Source of the DNA: UBA1926 sp036732005 | GTDB taxonomy: Bacteria > Planctomycetota > Phycisphaerae > Phycisphaerales > UBA1924 | Direction of reading: 5' to 3' | Length of the DNA stretch: 64,000 bases | Assembly: GCA_036732005.1 (NCBI GenBank) | Contig: DAINDF010000014.1 | Coordinates: forward strand, 17,241 to 81,240 | Shown: one piece after another, positions 32,158 through 41,271 of the stretch | How the letters are laid out: each line of letters begins with the position of its first letter | Position numbering within the stretch: the first letter of the stretch is position 1 | The notes under the pieces: model-generated | What the model was told of the DNA's origin: nothing | The model's input: only the letters and a program-made list of their open reading frames with translations | Database searches by the model: none | Translations under genes and position numbers: made by a program

Positions 32158-35100
32158 TCAGGGCTTGGGCTTGCCGAGGTCCTTGAGCTGGTCCTTGAGG
32201 AGGTCGTTGAGGATGTTCTCCGGCTTGAATAGCTCCTTGATGACGGCCTGGAAGTCGGGCTCCCACTTGTTCTCCCTGCCGAGCGGGCCCTTGCGGCGGA
32301 CCGGGACGACGACATTCTGCCGCAGCGTGCCGCCCAGGGCGCCCGGGAGCGAGCCGAGCAACTCATCGGCGAACGCGCCGGCGGGCACGCCGATGACGAT
32401 GTCCTCGGTCTGTTTGACGAGGTCGATCGCGCCCTTGCCCTGGATGGCGAACTCGCCGACGGGGACGACGAGCTCGTCGAATCGGGCGACGCCGTCCTTC
32501 ATGCTGATCTTGAACGGCTGGAGGCGTCTGCCGAGGACGCCCTGCTGGTTCTGCTTGGCGAACTTGAGCAGCGCGCCGAGGCCCCTCTGGAAGTCGTAGT
32601 CGACCTCGCCCGGGTCGACGGTCCCCTCCATGATGATCTTGTCGATCGCGCCGTCGACCGGGGCGACGAGGCGGGCGAGCGAGACCGTGGCGGGCTGGTT
32701 GCCCTGACGGGACTTGGTGATCGAGCCGAAGATCGGGAGCATCGCGACCTTCTTGCCCTCCATCTTGTACTGGAACTCGTGGAGGGCGGTGACCATCGGC
32801 TCGTCGAGCGTGACGGCGAGCAGGTTCTTGTCGGCCGGATGGGCCTTGACGGTGGCGCGGAGTTTGGAATCGGCCTGGGGGCTCTTGGCGTCGAAGGAGA
32901 GCGTGCCGCCGCGCGCGGGGAGGTTCTTGAGCCGCGTGTCGACGGCGAGGGAACGGCCGAGGAGTTCGACGAGCTGCCCGTCGCCGGCGGCCATCGCGTC
33001 GAGGAGGCGGACGGGGAACTCCTTGAGCCCGAACTCGCCGTCGAGGAGGAGCCGCTGGGCGGTCCATTCGGGCGAGCCGTCGGGCAGGCCCTTGACGGTC
33101 GTGTCGAGGGTCATCGCCGCGGCGCCGGGGGCGTCGGGGCTTGAGGCGGTCGCGCGCAGGCGGGCGGCGCCGGGGGTGTCGAGCGTGACGAGGGTGGCGT
33201 CGAGGCCCTGGTAGGTGTACTCCGTGCCGTCCGGGAAGACGAGGGGGATCTCGGGCGCGGCGAGCCCGAGCCGGGCCCGGGTCGCGGCGGGCTTGCCGAC
33301 GGGCAGGTGCATCTCGTCGGCCTTGAGGGTGATGGGCACGCCCTTGGCGATCTTGAGCTGGGCGGCCTTGCCGGGCTCGGTGGGGAAGACGGCGTTGAAG
33401 AAGGCCGGGCTGATGTTCCAGTTGATCTCGGCGGGGCCGGCGAGGTCGATCGCGTCCTTGGACGCCTTGATCTTCAGCGGCTTGACGGTCTTGAGGCGCG
33501 GGGTGCGGATCTCGACGCCGGCGTCGGCGGCGTCGAAGGAGCCGGCCTCGTTGGCGACGCCCGCGAGATCGGCGCTGAGGGAGATGGTGTTGCCGACCGC
33601 CTTGCCGAGGAGGCCGTTGAGCCCGGCGAGGGCGTCGACCCAGTCGGTGCGTTCGGTGGCCAGGCGGACGGTGGCGCGCGTGGAGCCCGTGGGCCTGGCG
33701 GCGCGGAGGGTGGTGCCCGCGTTCGCGGTGAGGTTCAGGAGGCGTTTGCCGTCCTTCGGGGCGTCGAAGCCCTCGACGGAGGCGTCGAGCGTGACGGCAT
33801 GGGCCGCGTCGGGCGCGCCGAGCATGGCGACCGGCGCGGTGAGCGTGGACTTCATGGTGACGGTGACGGGCTCGAGGCGGCGGAGGGCGCCGGCCTCGTC
33901 CGGCACGGGGAGGCCGTCGAGCGTAGTCGGGTCGAGCGTCGCCTTGGCGGTCACCGTGCCCTTGTCGTCGGTCTTGAGCGTGACCGCGAGCGTGCTCTCG
34001 GACGGGACCTTGAGGTCCGCGTAATCGGGCGGGGCGACCACAGGGAGCAGGGCGCGGGCGACCCGCTCGGAGACGGCGGCCCGGGCCTCGCCGTCGACCG
34101 CGAGCAGCTCGAACGCGCCGGCGGGCGCGGGGCGGAGCAGCGCGGTGGACCGCATGCTGTGCAGGTCGCTCTCGGCGGTGAGCGCGACGGAGAGCGAGCC
34201 GTCGCCCTGGGCGGCGGTGGTGAGGCTCGCGTTGACCCGGTCGCCCAGCGACTGGCGGGCGAAGGTGTAGAGCGGAACGGCCCCGCCGTCCTGCCTCGGG
34301 ATGGTCGCGCCGACGAGACGGACGAAGTTCATGGGGAACTTGTCGATGGTGAGCGAGCCCACGGGGCGGAGGGCGAGCGCGCCGTCGGGCGCGGGCGGGT
34401 CGAAGGCGTTGAGCAGGTCGAACGCGCCGGCGATGGTGCCGCGGGCGGAAGCGTTGCCGCGGACACCCCCGTCGATCTCGACGCGCGGGGCCTGCCCCGG
34501 GCGGAGCGTGACGAGCGTGCCCAGCGAATCGAGGAAGGCGGTGTTGTTCTGCGTGTCGCCCACGATGACCTGCTCGAGGCGCACGGCGAGCGCCCCGGCC
34601 GATGCGGGCAGGTCGGGCGTCCGCGTGGCCGGGTCGAGCGGGAGGCTGAGCCCCCGGAGCGAGACGGACAGCGCGCCCTGGTTGGTGACCGAGGCGCCCT
34701 CGACGAGCGGGGCGAAGCGGGTGAGCAGGGTGGCGGGGTTGTCGAGGCTGAGGCGCAGGCCGTCCCCGGTCGATTCGACGCGGTCGCCGGCGAGGCGGAA
34801 GGCGCCGCTGCCGTTGAGGTGTCGGCTTGTGAGAACGAGGGTGAGATCGGTCGGGGGGATGGCCGCGTCCGGGGCGGGGGTCGCCTTGGCGGTCAGGCTC
34901 AGGTCGACCGCGGGACCGATGTCGTCGGCGAGCACGAGGCCCGTGCCGTCGAGGAAGGGCTGGAGGACCGCGGCCCGAACGCCCTTGGCGCCGAGGCGCC
35001 CGTTGATCTCGGTGGGGAGCCCGCCGGTCAACGCGCCCGAGGCGTCGAGGAGCCCGGCGGCGCGGAGATCGGCCTCGATCGCGCCGGCCTCGGCGCCGTT

Positions 35101-37182
35101 GAGGTTCAGGGCGCCGCCGCCCGAGACGCGGACGCCGTCCCGGAGCGGGACCGCCTCGGCGCGGAGCGTGAACCCGCCGGCTTCGACGGTCTCGCCCGAG
35201 GCGGCGAGCACGCCCGCGAGGCGTTCGAGGCCCGCGTCGGCCACGAGGCGGACGGCGGCGAGATCGCCCGCGCCGATCGCGGCGAGGTCGGCGGAGAGTT
35301 CGGAGACCTTCAGCGTGGCGCCACGCGCCTGCGTGAGGTTTACGCCCGCGCCCGCCAGCGCGTCGACGAGCAGGGGCGAGAGCGACTCGAGCCGCGCGTT
35401 CACGCCCTCGCCCGTGGTGCGCAGGACGCCCCCCTCGAGGCGGAGCGAACCGCTCGCCGACGCGTTGTCCGCGCGGGCCGAGAGGGTGAAATTCGTCGCG
35501 CCGCTGTCGCCCTCGGGGGCGGCGGCGAGGGAGAGATCGGCCGACTGCCCGATGATCCCCGTGAGGTCGAACCCGGCGGCCATCGCGAGGGGCTGGAAGG
35601 CGGCGAGGACGAGTTTCTCGGCCTTGAACTCGCCGCGGACGCTCGGGGCGGCGCCGACGCGGATCGCGCCCGCGTCGTCGAGCAGGCGGTCGGCGGTCAG
35701 GTCCACGCGGAGCGTGCCCGATCGGGCGCCGTCGATCGTGGTGTCCAGCCCGGTCCTGATCGAGACCGCGCCGGCGAGGTCGGGGGCGTCGAGCGTGAAG
35801 ACCGCGGGCTCGAACCCCACGGCCCGACGGGCCTCGTCCCCCGGCGCGCGCACGGCGGCCGCGAGGCGGCCGATCTCCGCCTTGAGACGCAGGCCCGCGC
35901 CGCGGAGGTCGGCCGGGTTGGCCGGCGGGATCGGCAGCGCGAGATCCTCGATGGTGATTTCCAGCATCGGGAACTCGGTGACATGGGCGTCGGCCTCGGG
36001 GCCGAGCAGCGCGTCGCGATCGGGCATCAGCAGCGAGAGCCGGCCCAGGTCGGCCCCGGCCCTGATCGGCTCGGCGGAGCGGATCGACCCCTTCGCCAGG
36101 TCCACACGCAGGGGCGCCACCGCCGAGATCGACTCCGCCCCCGCCTCGAGCGTGACGGCAAGGTCCGAGGAGGATCCGGACGCTCGGACCTTGGCCGCGA
36201 TCACGGGGCCCAACGCCGGCGTCGCCCGGCCCGCGACGGCCGGGAGGACATCCAGCAGTTCGGAGGCGAGGTTCTCCAGGGCGATGTCGGCGTCGATCGT
36301 CATCGCGTCGAGGCGGAGGGCGCCGTCCGGGGCGAGCAGGTCGCCGACCTCGGCGCGGAGGCGCACCCGTCCCGCGTCGGCGAAGATCGCGGCGCCGGCG
36401 CGCTTCATCTGTACCTGCCCGGTCAGGTCCGCCCGGGCCGGGTCGTCCGCGTTGAGTTCCACGCGCCCCTGCACCTGGTCGAGGCGGACCGCGTCGACCG
36501 GCGTGGCGGCGGACCGATCGCCATAGGTCACGCCGAGCCCGTCGAGCACGAGGGCCGCGCGCAGCCCCTTGGGGAGCGCCGGTGGCGGCGGCGCGGGCCG
36601 GGGCGGTCCGCTCGCAGCGCCCGGGCCGCCCGGGGCCGCGTCGGCGGGCTCGGGCTTGAGGCCGATGGTGTGTTCGAGGAAGGAGCGTCCCTTGCTGTCC
36701 GTGGAGAGATCGACCTCGCCGCGGAGGGTGACGGCGCCGTAGTTCCCGCCCGCGAGCAGGAGGCCCAGGAGTCCCTTGTCCGTCTTCGCGGTGATCTCGC
36801 CCCGCTGGGCGCCCGCGTCGTCGAAGACCCGGACGGTGCGGACCTCCTGCCCGCCGAACCAGCCGAGCGAGACCGCCTCGACCGTCACGCGGCCCGCGAT
36901 CGCCTCCGAGCCTTTCGAGGCGATGATGCCCGGCGCGATGGCCGACGCGAGCGTGGGCGCCAGCGCCAGCAGCACGAGCACCGCGAGCAGCGCGGCGCCG
37001 GCGTACCAGGTCACCCGCGAGCGCTTGCGGCGCTTCTCCGAGCGCTGCTTGGAGGCCTCCCAGGTCGAGACCTCGCCCGAGTCGCTCTTGCCGGGGGCCG
37101 GGGGCTTGTGCCGATCGCGCGGCCTGCGGTGAGAAGAGCGATCGCCCTGCCGGCCCCAGCCGTCTTCCTTGTTCCAGTTCAC
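32158..37182 (-). CDS. Very large AsmA/TamB-like envelope protein
   Basis: A 1674-residue protein. The N-terminus is basic and polar to about 55 (KQRSEKRRKRSR), followed by one membrane segment (about 58-83). The rest is repeated beta strands of the AsmA/TamB/DUF748 type, with recurring VTLRGEVDLSTDS, ALVLDGLGVTYGD and GAIDKIIMEGTVDPGEVDYD phrases. AsmA-like proteins form hydrophobic-groove bridges that carry phospholipids to the outer membrane. GTG at 37182 is chosen because GGGAGG lies six bases upstream; another GTG two codons earlier would fall inside that site. It is 178 bases downstream of nusG on the same strand and convergent with the terminase gene. Confidence 0.82.
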   Translation of the reverse strand: MNWNKEDGWGRQGDRSSHRRPRDRHKPPAPGKSDSGEVSTWEASKQRSEKRRKRSRVTWYAGAALLAVLVLLALAPTLASAIAPGIIASKGSEAIAGRVTVEAVSLGWFGGQEVRTVRVFDDAGAQRGEITAKTDKGLLGLLLAGGNYGAVTLRGEVDLSTDSKGRSFLEHTIGLKPEPADAAPGGPGAASGPPRPAPPPPALPKGLRAALVLDGLGVTYGDRSAATPVDAVRLDQVQGRVELNADDPARADLTGQVQMKRAGAAIFADAGRVRLRAEVGDLLAPDGALRLDAMTIDADIALENLASELLDVLPAVAGRATPALGPVIAAKVRASGSSSDLAVTLEAGAESISAVAPLRVDLAKGSIRSAEPIRAGADLGRLSLLMPDRDALLGPEADAHVTEFPMLEITIEDLALPIPPANPADLRGAGLRLKAEIGRLAAAVRAPGDEARRAVGFEPAVFTLDAPDLAGAVSIRTGLDTTIDGARSGTLRVDLTADRLLDDAGAIRVGAAPSVRGEFKAEKLVLAAFQPLAMAAGFDLTGIIGQSADLSLAAAPEGDSGATNFTLSARADNASASGSLRLEGGVLRTTGEGVNARLESLSPLLVDALAGAGVNLTQARGATLKVSELSADLAAIGAGDLAAVRLVADAGLERLAGVLAASGETVEAGGFTLRAEAVPLRDGVRVSGGGALNLNGAEAGAIEADLRAAGLLDASGALTGGLPTEINGRLGAKGVRAAVLQPFLDGTGLVLADDIGPAVDLSLTAKATPAPDAAIPPTDLTLVLTSRHLNGSGAFRLAGDRVESTGDGLRLSLDNPATLLTRFAPLVEGASVTNQGALSVSLRGLSLPLDPATRTPDLPASAGALAVRLEQVIVGDTQNNTAFLDSLGTLVTLRPGQAPRVEIDGGVRGNASARGTIAGAFDLLNAFDPPAPDGALALRPVGSLTIDKFPMNFVRLVGATIPRQDGGAVPLYTFARQSLGDRVNASLTTAAQGDGSLSVALTAESDLHSMRSTALLRPAPAGAFELLAVDGEARAAVSERVARALLPVVAPPDYADLKVPSESTLAVTLKTDDKGTVTAKATLDPTTLDGLPVPDEAGALRRLEPVTVTMKSTLTAPVAMLGAPDAAHAVTLDASVEGFDAPKDGKRLLNLTANAGTTLRAARPTGSTRATVRLATERTDWVDALAGLNGLLGKAVGNTISLSADLAGVANEAGSFDAADAGVEIRTPRLKTVKPLKIKASKDAIDLAGPAEINWNISPAFFNAVFPTEPGKAAQLKIAKGVPITLKADEMHLPVGKPAATRARLGLAAPEIPLVFPDGTEYTYQGLDATLVTLDTPGAARLRATASSPDAPGAAAMTLDTTVKGLPDGSPEWTAQRLLLDGEFGLKEFPVRLLDAMAAGDGQLVELLGRSLAVDTRLKNLPARGGTLSFDAKSPQADSKLRATVKAHPADKNLLAVTLDEPMVTALHEFQYKMEGKKVAMLPIFGSITKSRQGNQPATVSLARLVAPVDGAIDKIIMEGTVDPGEVDYDFQRGLGALLKFAKQNQQGVLGRRLQPFKISMKDGVARFDELVVPVGEFAIQGKGAIDLVKQTEDIVIGVPAGAFADELLGSLPGALGGTLRQNVVVPVRRKGPLGRENKWEPDFQAVIKELFKPENILNDLLKDQLKDLGKPKP

Positions 37183-37360
37183 GAGCACCTCCCGGCGGGC
37201 GCGGGCCCGCGCAAGGAGGATAGCCGCGGCGGCTGCCGGGACGGGCGATCAGAACCCTGACCCGTGCCGGAAGCGGGGCTCCCGGGTTCCCGCGGCCCGG
37301 CGTGGATGGACCCGGATCGGGCGATTCCGGAGACGCGGGAGCCGGCCCGGGGTACTGGCG

Positions 37361-38050
37361 TCAGCCTTCCTCGGCCTTGGCGATCTGCCACTCTTCGAGT
37401 TCGATCGGGGCCTGGCGGCCGAAGATGGTGACGAGGACGCGGACGAGGCCCTTCTCGGGCAGGAGTTCGTCGACGGTGCCCTCGTAGTTCTCGAAGGGGC
37501 CCTCCTTGATGAGGACATGCTCGCCCTTCTCGAAGGTGAGCTTGATGACGGGCTCCTCGTCGGGGCGCTTCGAGTCGGTGAGCATCTTGACGACTTCGTG
37601 CTCGGCCATCGGGGTGGGGCGGCCCGCGGTGCCGACGAAGTCGCCCACGCCGGTCGTCTCCTTGATGAGGAAGAAGACATCCTGGGGGATGCGGCCGTCG
37701 TCCTCGAGACGCATCTCGACGAAGACATAGCCCGGGTAGAGCTTGGTCTCGGTGATCTTCTGCTTGCCGCCCTTGATGGTTTTGGTCTTCTCGGTGGGAA
37801 CGAGGATGCGGCCCACGAGGTGGGTCATGTTCTCGATCTGCACCTTGCGGAGCAGCGTGTTCTGCACGCTCGACTCCTTGTTGGAGGCGACGCGGAGCAC
37901 GAACCAGTCCATCCCCTCCTGGCGGACCGTGTCGGTGTCGTTGAGGATGTCGACCTTCTCGTTGGGGCGGCCGTCCATCGCGTCGGGGGAGATCGGCGCG
38001 GGGGCGTTGTCCCCGTTGTGCTCGGCGGTCTTGGCATTCTCGTGGGCCAT
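37361..38050 (-). CDS. nusG: Transcription antitermination/termination protein NusG
   Basis: A 229-residue NusG. It links RNA polymerase to Rho and the ribosome. A polar N-terminal extension of about 45 residues precedes the NGN domain (WFVLRVASNKESSVQNTLL), with LYPGYVFVEM in the expected place, and the KOW domain reads GEHVLIKEGPFENYEGTVDEL. Longer than E. coli NusG (181) because of the extension. It follows secE on the same strand (53-base gap), as usual. The expected rplK does not follow; the next gene is the AsmA-like giant. Confidence 0.95.
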   Translation of the reverse strand: MAHENAKTAEHNGDNAPAPISPDAMDGRPNEKVDILNDTDTVRQEGMDWFVLRVASNKESSVQNTLLRKVQIENMTHLVGRILVPTEKTKTIKGGKQKITETKLYPGYVFVEMRLEDDGRIPQDVFFLIKETTGVGDFVGTAGRPTPMAEHEVVKMLTDSKRPDEEPVIKLTFEKGEHVLIKEGPFENYEGTVDELLPEKGLVRVLVTIFGRQAPIELEEWQIAKAEEG

Positions 38051-38102
38051 GAGGGGGCTCCTGCGGCCCGGGCGCGGCGGCCCGGCCCGTTGGGCGGTTG
38101 GG

Positions 38103-38780
38103 TCAGGACTCGAGCACGCCGATGAGACGGAAGAACTCGGCGAAGGCCGTGTCGATCCCGAAGAGGATCGCCGCGATAAGGAACGCCGCGACGATCACGA
38201 CCTGGGTCGACCCGATGATCTCCTTGCGGGTGGACCAGTTGACCTTGCGCATCTCCCCGTCGGTGTTGATCAGGAAGTCCACGCTCTTGTGGTTCAGGGC
38301 GGCGAACCAGTAGACCGCGATCGCGCCGGTGAGCATCAGCACCCCCGTCACGCCCGCCTGGAGATAGATCAGCGGGAAGATCGGGACGATCGTCCGGGCC
38401 CGGACGACGCCCACGGCCTCGCCCGAGCGGACGCGCTCGGCCTGGTCGATCCGGAACTCCCCGGCGGTTTGGGGCTTGTCGATCTCGAGGCTCGCGGTGC
38501 GGGGGCCCGTGGCGGCGAAGGAGACGACCCCGGCGTTGCCGAGCGTGATCTCGCGCCCCTCGGCGTCGTCGGAGATCCCCACAACCTCGGCCTGCCCGCC
38601 GGGGGCGAACGACCCGTTGACCGACTGCAGTTCGAGGATGTAGCCCCGGGCCGGCAGGTTGACCGCGCCGGCCTGGGCCCAGCCCCACGCCGCGCCGGCG
38701 AGGACCAGCACCCCCGCGCACACCGCGGTCAGCACGCGGACCCAATATCCCTGCTCGGGCTTGTGAATGCCGAACGCCAT
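38103..38780 (-). CDS. secE: Preprotein translocase subunit SecE with long N-terminal extension
   Basis: A 225-residue protein; canonical SecE is about 60-130. The conserved amphipathic helix EMRKVNWSTRKEIIGST (176-192) and the following membrane helix (193-215) are the essential SecE core. Before it are a membrane segment at 15-37, a periplasmic/soluble region 40-125 of beta character (EAEGREITLGNAGVVSFAATGP-like, with few charged helices), and a membrane hairpin about 131-161. ATG at 38780 has GGAGGTT upstream. Position between tRNA-Trp and nusG confirms the identity. The function of the extra domain is unknown. Confidence 0.92.
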   Translation of the reverse strand: MAFGIHKPEQGYWVRVLTAVCAGVLVLAGAAWGWAQAGAVNLPARGYILELQSVNGSFAPGGQAEVVGISDDAEGREITLGNAGVVSFAATGPRTASLEIDKPQTAGEFRIDQAERVRSGEAVGVVRARTIVPIFPLIYLQAGVTGVLMLTGAIAVYWFAALNHKSVDFLINTDGEMRKVNWSTRKEIIGSTQVVIVAAFLIAAILFGIDTAFAEFFRLIGVLES

Positions 38781-38879
38781 GTGGAACCTCCGGACGGACT
38801 CGGGCAGAAGGGATCGGGGCCCCCGCCTGCCCCCCCACTCGCGGGGCACTCGGCCCCGCTTCAACACGCCGGGCTTCAA

Positions 38880-38952
<73 letters not shown>

Positions 38953-38959
38953 TCCGCGA

Positions 38960-39024
38960 GGGATCAGGGATCGGCGATCAGGGACGGCGGACGAGAGCCC
39001 TGAGTCGCCCCGATCCCTGATCCC
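38960..39024. repeat. 15-bp perfect inverted repeat between rpmG and tRNA-Trp
   Basis: GGGATCAGGGATCGG at 38960-38974 is inverted exactly at 39010-39024, with additional GATCAGGGA/GATCCC copies nearby (38976-38983). The pairing would place a long hairpin between rpmG and the tRNA, possibly as an RNA-processing structure or a dispersed repeat. Confidence 0.6.
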
Positions 39025-39040
39025 CGATCGCCTGTCCCGG

Positions 39041-39220
39041 TTACTTCCGCTTGATCTTGTGCAGCGTGTGCTTGCGGAGCCGGGGGCAGTACTTCTGCAT
39101 CCCCTCCTTCAGCTTGTCCGTGATGCCGCCCTTGACATTGATCGAGGTGCGGTAGTTCAGGTCACCGCTCTCGGTGCACTGAAGCCAGACATACTCGCGT
39201 GCGACGCTCTTCTTGGCCAT
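39041..39220 (-). CDS. rpmG: 50S ribosomal protein L33
   Basis: A 59-residue protein beginning MAKKSVAREYVWLQCTES and ending RLRKHTLHKIKRK, the L33 pattern. Only two of the four zinc Cys of the C+ form are present (LQC and YCPRL), so it is a zinc-independent or degenerate variant. It sits between tuf and tRNA-Trp in the normal tuf-rpmG-secE-nusG order. Confidence 0.93.
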   Translation of the reverse strand: MAKKSVAREYVWLQCTESGDLNYRTSINVKGGITDKLKEGMQKYCPRLRKHTLHKIKRK

Positions 39221-39280
39221 GGGGCCCCCAATTCCTGCCGACGCGGTGGTCCACTCCCGCGGCGGCGTGGTGTCATTCGG

Positions 39281-39313
39281 AAAAGCGGCCCGGGGGCTCT
39301 CACCCCCGGGCCG
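39281..39313 (-). terminator. Terminator downstream of tuf
   Basis: On the minus strand an 11-bp perfect stem (39303-39313 with 39286-39296) is followed by CTTTTCC. It lies 61 bases past the tuf stop and before rpmG, so rpmG may be partly uncoupled from tuf. Confidence 0.7.
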
Positions 39314-39374
39314 GGGAACATGCTTGAAACTCCCCGGGGGAGGGCCCCGGAGGCGCCGGCTCGAGCCCGGAGGA

Positions 39375-40577
<1,203 letters not shown>

Positions 40578-40888
40578 CGCGCAATTCCTCGTGTCTGGCC
40601 GCCCGAACCGGGTCGGCGATCTCGAGCCGTCGGGAGATCGGCGAGGCGCAGAAGCGCTGCCGGCCCGACACTTTCCTCACCCGCGGTCCGACTCCGACGC
40701 CGACGCCGCGTGCCCCCCGCGGGGCGACCGGGCCTCCCCGACCCGGCAAACCTCACCGGCGACGCAGCCGGCGGGCAGAGATTCCAACAATACGCACCGC
40801 CGGACCGCGGCGACAGCGACCACGCCCCGCCGACCGACCCGAACAATGCGGGCGCCCCGGGGAACCATCCCCCCGGGGACGCCGAATC

Positions 40889-40960
40889 AGCCGCTGGCGG
40901 GACTTGAACCCGCGACCTCACCCTTACCAAGGGTGCGCTCTACCGCTGAGCTACAGCGGC
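40889..40960 (-). tRNA. trnT: tRNA-Thr (GGT)
   Basis: A 72-base cloverleaf: acceptor GCCGCTG/CAGCGGC, D-stem AGCTC/GAGC, anticodon loop CTTGGTA with anticodon GGT, T-arm GCGGG-TTCAAGT-CCCGC, discriminator T. CCA not encoded. Upstream of tuf, a common bacterial arrangement. Confidence 0.95.
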
Positions 40961-41271
40961 GCAGGGCACGGGCCCGCGGACCCGATCCCGACGCGACAAC
41001 CGCCCGGCCGAGCCGAGCGGGGTCCAGATCGTAGACCCCGCGGGGCAACGGTCAACCCGAGATCGGCCCCCGCGGGGGCCCGGTGCATCCGCCGCCGGGC
41101 GGCCCCGGAACATTCCCCCGTTCCGCCGGTTTGCCCTAGAACCGGGGTCGGTTTCCCGCGATCATGGCGGGACCAGATTCTGATGAACCCGGTTCGCCAC
41201 CCGGACTTCCCCGGGGCCCGGATCAGGCCGATACATCGGCGCCGCCACCCCCCCGCTTCGGAGGAGCATTC
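40961..41271. other. 311-base intergenic region between tRNA-Thr and the dockerin protein gene
   Basis: No gene seen. It holds the promoter side of the leftward tRNA-Thr/tuf unit and of the rightward 41272 gene. A perfect 16-bp palindrome GGCCCCCGCGGGGGCC lies at 41065-41080. CCTAGAA near 41147 is a possible -10 for the rightward gene. Confidence 0.5.

Noticed and set aside
33307..37260. 1317-codon plus-strand open frame over the AsmA-like gene
   Set aside because: Antisense shadow with low-complexity Gly/Arg/Glu content; the minus-strand gene has a signal/TM and coherent repeats.
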